Assembly: GCF_005937985.2 (NCBI RefSeq)
Contig: NZ_CP042172.1
Coordinates: 248,001 to 312,000, forward strand
Length of the DNA: 64,000 nt
DNA from: Arthrobacter sp. KBS0702
GTDB taxonomy: Bacteria > Actinomycetota > Actinomycetes > Actinomycetales > Micrococcaceae
Direction: 5' to 3'
Part shown: piece after piece, positions 62,262 to 64,000 of the stretch
How the letters are laid out: the number at the start of each line of letters is the position of its first letter
Position numbering within the stretch: the first letter of the stretch is position 1
Position numbers and translations under genes: made by a program
Notes under the pieces: generated by a model
Seen by the model: the letters and a program-made list of their open reading frames with translations, nothing else
The model's database searches: none
What the model was told of the DNA's origin: nothing

Positions 62262-62870
62262 TCAGGACTGTGACTTCGGACCGCCGAGCCAGAAGAGTGC
62301 GATATCGACATCCCTCGCAGACCAGGTGTGCCCGTATCGGCCTGCCGTCGAGCGCAGATTTTCGACCAGCTCCATGTAGCGTCCGTACCTCCCGCGCGCA
62401 GGGGAGAGTGAGAGACCTAGGGTCTCCAGTCCGGTTTGGGCACGCTCGTCGTATACCGCCATTCGTTTGGGAGCTGCGGCCAGCAGAAGGGCTGAAGCGA
62501 GTGCATCTCCCGTTTTGAAGCCAGGAAGAGGTGAGAGCGCCGCCCGGCCAGCGGAGGCGGCCTTAGGTACGGGTAGTGACACATCGGTGACGGCAGACAC
62601 GGCCTTCTCCGTTATCTCCCTGACTTCCGCTTCGGGCTTGACCATCAGTTCGCGGACCCAGGGTGTATCCGCGCGGAGGCGCTTCCAGAACAGCAAGGCC
62701 CCGATGTCGGCCTTGCCGATGCTGGCCGTCGCGCGAATTCGGTCTGCGACCTCGGTGAGGACCTCGTCGTATGCCGGCGATGTGCCCGACATGTAGGCGG
62801 CGTGGGAGCCTCGAAGTGTCTCCCAGGCCTGCAGGTCGAGGACTTTGGGTGTGGTGTCCGGTGCGTTCAT
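62262..62870 (-). CDS. Unknown protein, possibly OGG-fold-like
   Basis: 202 residues. ATASIGKADIGALLFWKRLR, AAPKRMAVYDERAQTGLETL and WSARDVDIALFWLGG give a helical pattern that recalls OGG-fold/HhH-GPD-type proteins of actinobacteria, but no catalytic Lys-Asp pair is proven. It is divergent from the nuclease-like gene at 63059. Confidence 0.6.
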   Translation of the reverse strand: MNAPDTTPKVLDLQAWETLRGSHAAYMSGTSPAYDEVLTEVADRIRATASIGKADIGALLFWKRLRADTPWVRELMVKPEAEVREITEKAVSAVTDVSLPVPKAASAGRAALSPLPGFKTGDALASALLLAAAPKRMAVYDERAQTGLETLGLSLSPARGRYGRYMELVENLRSTAGRYGHTWSARDVDIALFWLGGPKSQS

Positions 62871-63058
62871 GTCTTGAGGGTGCCACAGCTTCGCCCGTTA
62901 GCCGGCCGGTTCCCGAACGGTGTCGTGTGATGCCGGACCTCGTTCTCGCTCAGCACCCGCAGTGAGGTCTTCGGCCCCGGAGTCATTTTTGTCGGTGCCC
63001 TCGTCTAGCATCGGCCTGAATAGGAGGTTTGCGCGTTTGAATCCTGACTTGGGGGACT

Positions 63059-64000
63059 GTGAAAGCACTTGAAGACTGGCCGATACTTACGCCGGAAGGC
63101 CGCTCCCGGCTGGGCCTTGCCCGGCGTGCGCCCAAACACGAAGTTACTGTGGCGGCGAGGCACAAAGAGGTGCTGGACATGTGGGATGACGACAATCCGA
63201 TCGGGCCCCAAGACATTCCGGCCACGTCCCCGGTAAAGGTCCGGTGGATTTGTTCCGCGGGGCACAGGTTCGTTGAGTCCGCTGTGGTTCAGTGCGGTGC
63301 TGCATCGGGGTGGCGTAAGACAGCTGGTGGGTCCCGGGCGTGCCTCAGCTGTGAGGGCGAACGATTGTATGGCCGGGTGACCCTCAACTGTGGCCACGAT
63401 GTAATCGGCCGCCCGGGCGTTGAGAACCTGGCGATGTGCCGCGCATGCCGGCCAGCGGGCATTGCTGTGCGAACAACGAAAACTTCGGGTCCGAAGTATC
63501 CCCCAGGCACGGTCATCCAATCTCGTAATCTCTCGACCTCTCAGACGGAGCAGGAGGTGAGAGACAAGCTTGTGGCTGGAGGGTTTGCTGTCCACAAGGG
63601 CCGCAGCGCAATTCAGTGTGGTCATGAACCACATCGCAACAACTTTCCGGTTCTGACCCCGGACATCCTGATCTCCAAGACAAAGGTGTGCATTGAAGTC
63701 GATCCGGCTTATACCCACACGGGCGACGAAGAAAAAGACAAAACGCGCAACGACCTCCTCGCCGGAGTCGGATGGCAGGTCGTGCGGTTGCGGCTCGGCG
63801 GGCTGGGACCCATCGGTGAATACGACGTCCTGGCAGAATCTGAGAGCGTCACTAAGGAAGTGATGGACGCACTGGTCTTGGCCGTGTCCGACGCAGTAGC
63901 GGGCCGTCCCGGAACCATCCGAACGATTAAGAAGAAGGAAACATCGATAGCCAGGAAGAAACCACGGTTGGGACCGATTGCCGAGCATAAGTACTACGAA
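63059..64000 (+). CDS. Two-zinc-ribbon PD-(D/E)xK nuclease, cut by window end
   Basis: The frame from GTG 63059 is open to the last base (314 residues). N-terminal zinc-ribbon modules are VRWICSAGHRF...C...ACLSCEG (C65, C95, C98) and LNCGHDV...MCRACRP (C111, C127, C130), like DUF4379 treble-clef units. Next, E164/E166, TPDILI (P201-D202) and CIEVDPAYTH (E213, D215) then GWQVVRLRL give a Vsr/DUF559-like PD-(D/E)xK fold. It probably cleaves DNA as part of a restriction or defence function. The start is uncertain: AGGAGG at 63022-63027 serves a TTG mini-frame instead. Confidence 0.75.
   Translation, partial: MKALEDWPILTPEGRSRLGLARRAPKHEVTVAARHKEVLDMWDDDNPIGPQDIPATSPVKVRWICSAGHRFVESAVVQCGAASGWRKTAGGSRACLSCEGERLYGRVTLNCGHDVIGRPGVENLAMCRACRPAGIAVRTTKTSGPKYPPGTVIQSRNLSTSQTEQEVRDKLVAGGFAVHKGRSAIQCGHEPHRNNFPVLTPDILISKTKVCIEVDPAYTHTGDEEKDKTRNDLLAGVGWQVVRLRLGGLGPIGEYDVLAESESVTKEVMDALVLAVSDAVAGRPGTIRTIKKKETSIARKKPRLGPIAEHKYYE

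Larger units (their letters stand above)
51108..64000. mobile_element. Integrative mobilisable element at tRNA-Phe (right end outside window)
   Basis: The stretch starts at tRNA-Phe and carries a tyrosine integrase, XRE and AlpA-like regulators, a mobilisation block (candidate oriT, MobC, relaxase, membrane partner), a broken regulator, an unpaired antitoxin and unknown cargo. Base composition is visibly less GC-rich than before 51 kb. No conjugation ATPase (VirB4/VirD4) is seen, so transfer would need help. I found no second copy of the tRNA-Phe 3' end, so the far attachment site is beyond the window. Confidence 0.75.

Noticed and set aside
63005..63988. Minus-strand frame of 327 codons at the window end
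   Set aside because: The opposite strand carries zinc-ribbon and nuclease motifs in one uninterrupted frame, so this is the shadow.
51108..64000. Right attachment site (second copy of the tRNA-Phe 3' end)
   Set aside because: No matching copy was found by reading the window; it is probably further downstream.
1..64000. CRISPR array or rRNA operon
   Set aside because: No regularly spaced repeats of 24-40 bp and no rRNA sequence were seen.

Overview
The window reads as a high-GC Actinobacterium of the family Micrococcaceae, most like Arthrobacter or Pseudarthrobacter. The support is indirect: very GC-rich codon use, several apparently leaderless genes with a TAnnnT box 6-7 nt before the start codon, a Glu-Asp-Phe tRNA cluster, a DUF3618/holin-like stress operon, a GH65-HAD fusion protein and MtrA-like repeats before an NlpC/P60 gene. 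No 16S rRNA or other phylogenetic marker is present, so the genus is inference.

Bases 1-51100 look like chromosomal backbone. 1-9996 holds the end of a PEP synthase, a P1B-type metal ATPase, a polysaccharide deacetylase, a HAD-GH65 disaccharide phosphorylase, a zinc alcohol dehydrogenase and a universal stress protein. 10073-15291 holds a YihY membrane protein, a DUF3618/holin-like envelope-stress operon, a spermidine-synthase-like methyltransferase fold and a LysR regulator. 15455-17637 is a transporter plus 3-hydroxybutyrate dehydrogenase. 18052-24285 is an ABC importer, an IclR regulator, a CoA transferase and an HMG-CoA lyase, plausibly one catabolic unit ending in acetoacetate. 25661-33422 is a histidine utilisation region (IclR regulator, hutU, hutH, and a separate hutG) with three copies of a candidate IclR operator. 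33609-50517 carries a purine permease, CopC, a small flavoprotein, a second universal stress protein next to a rifampicin-phosphotransferase-like PEP enzyme, a LolA-like lipoprotein carrier homologue with an ABC exporter, an NlpC/P60 hydrolase, a CDF metal exporter, a minimal zincin, a DMT permease, a LysG/LysE pair and a PHP-domain protein.

The tRNA cluster Glu(TTC)-Asp(GTC)-Phe(GAA) at 50737-51107 marks a boundary. Directly after tRNA-Phe lies a tyrosine integrase, and from there to the window end composition and gene content change: XRE and AlpA-type regulators, a mobilisation module (candidate oriT, MobC-like protein, MobP-like relaxase, coiled-coil membrane protein), a frameshifted regulator, an unpaired Phd/YefM antitoxin and several proteins of unknown function. 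I read this as an integrative mobilisable element whose far end is outside the window.

The best candidate for an undescribed system is the element cargo at 59057-61860: five tightly packed genes (two small proteins, a TIGR04255-like protein, a helix-turn-helix protein and a protein with a conserved-looking SQTCD motif), four of the joints overlapping or nearly so, with a leaderless promoter. It is followed by an OGG-fold-like protein and, running off the window end, a two-zinc-ribbon PD-(D/E)xK nuclease. This arrangement looks like anti-phage or toxin-antitoxin cargo, but that is inference.
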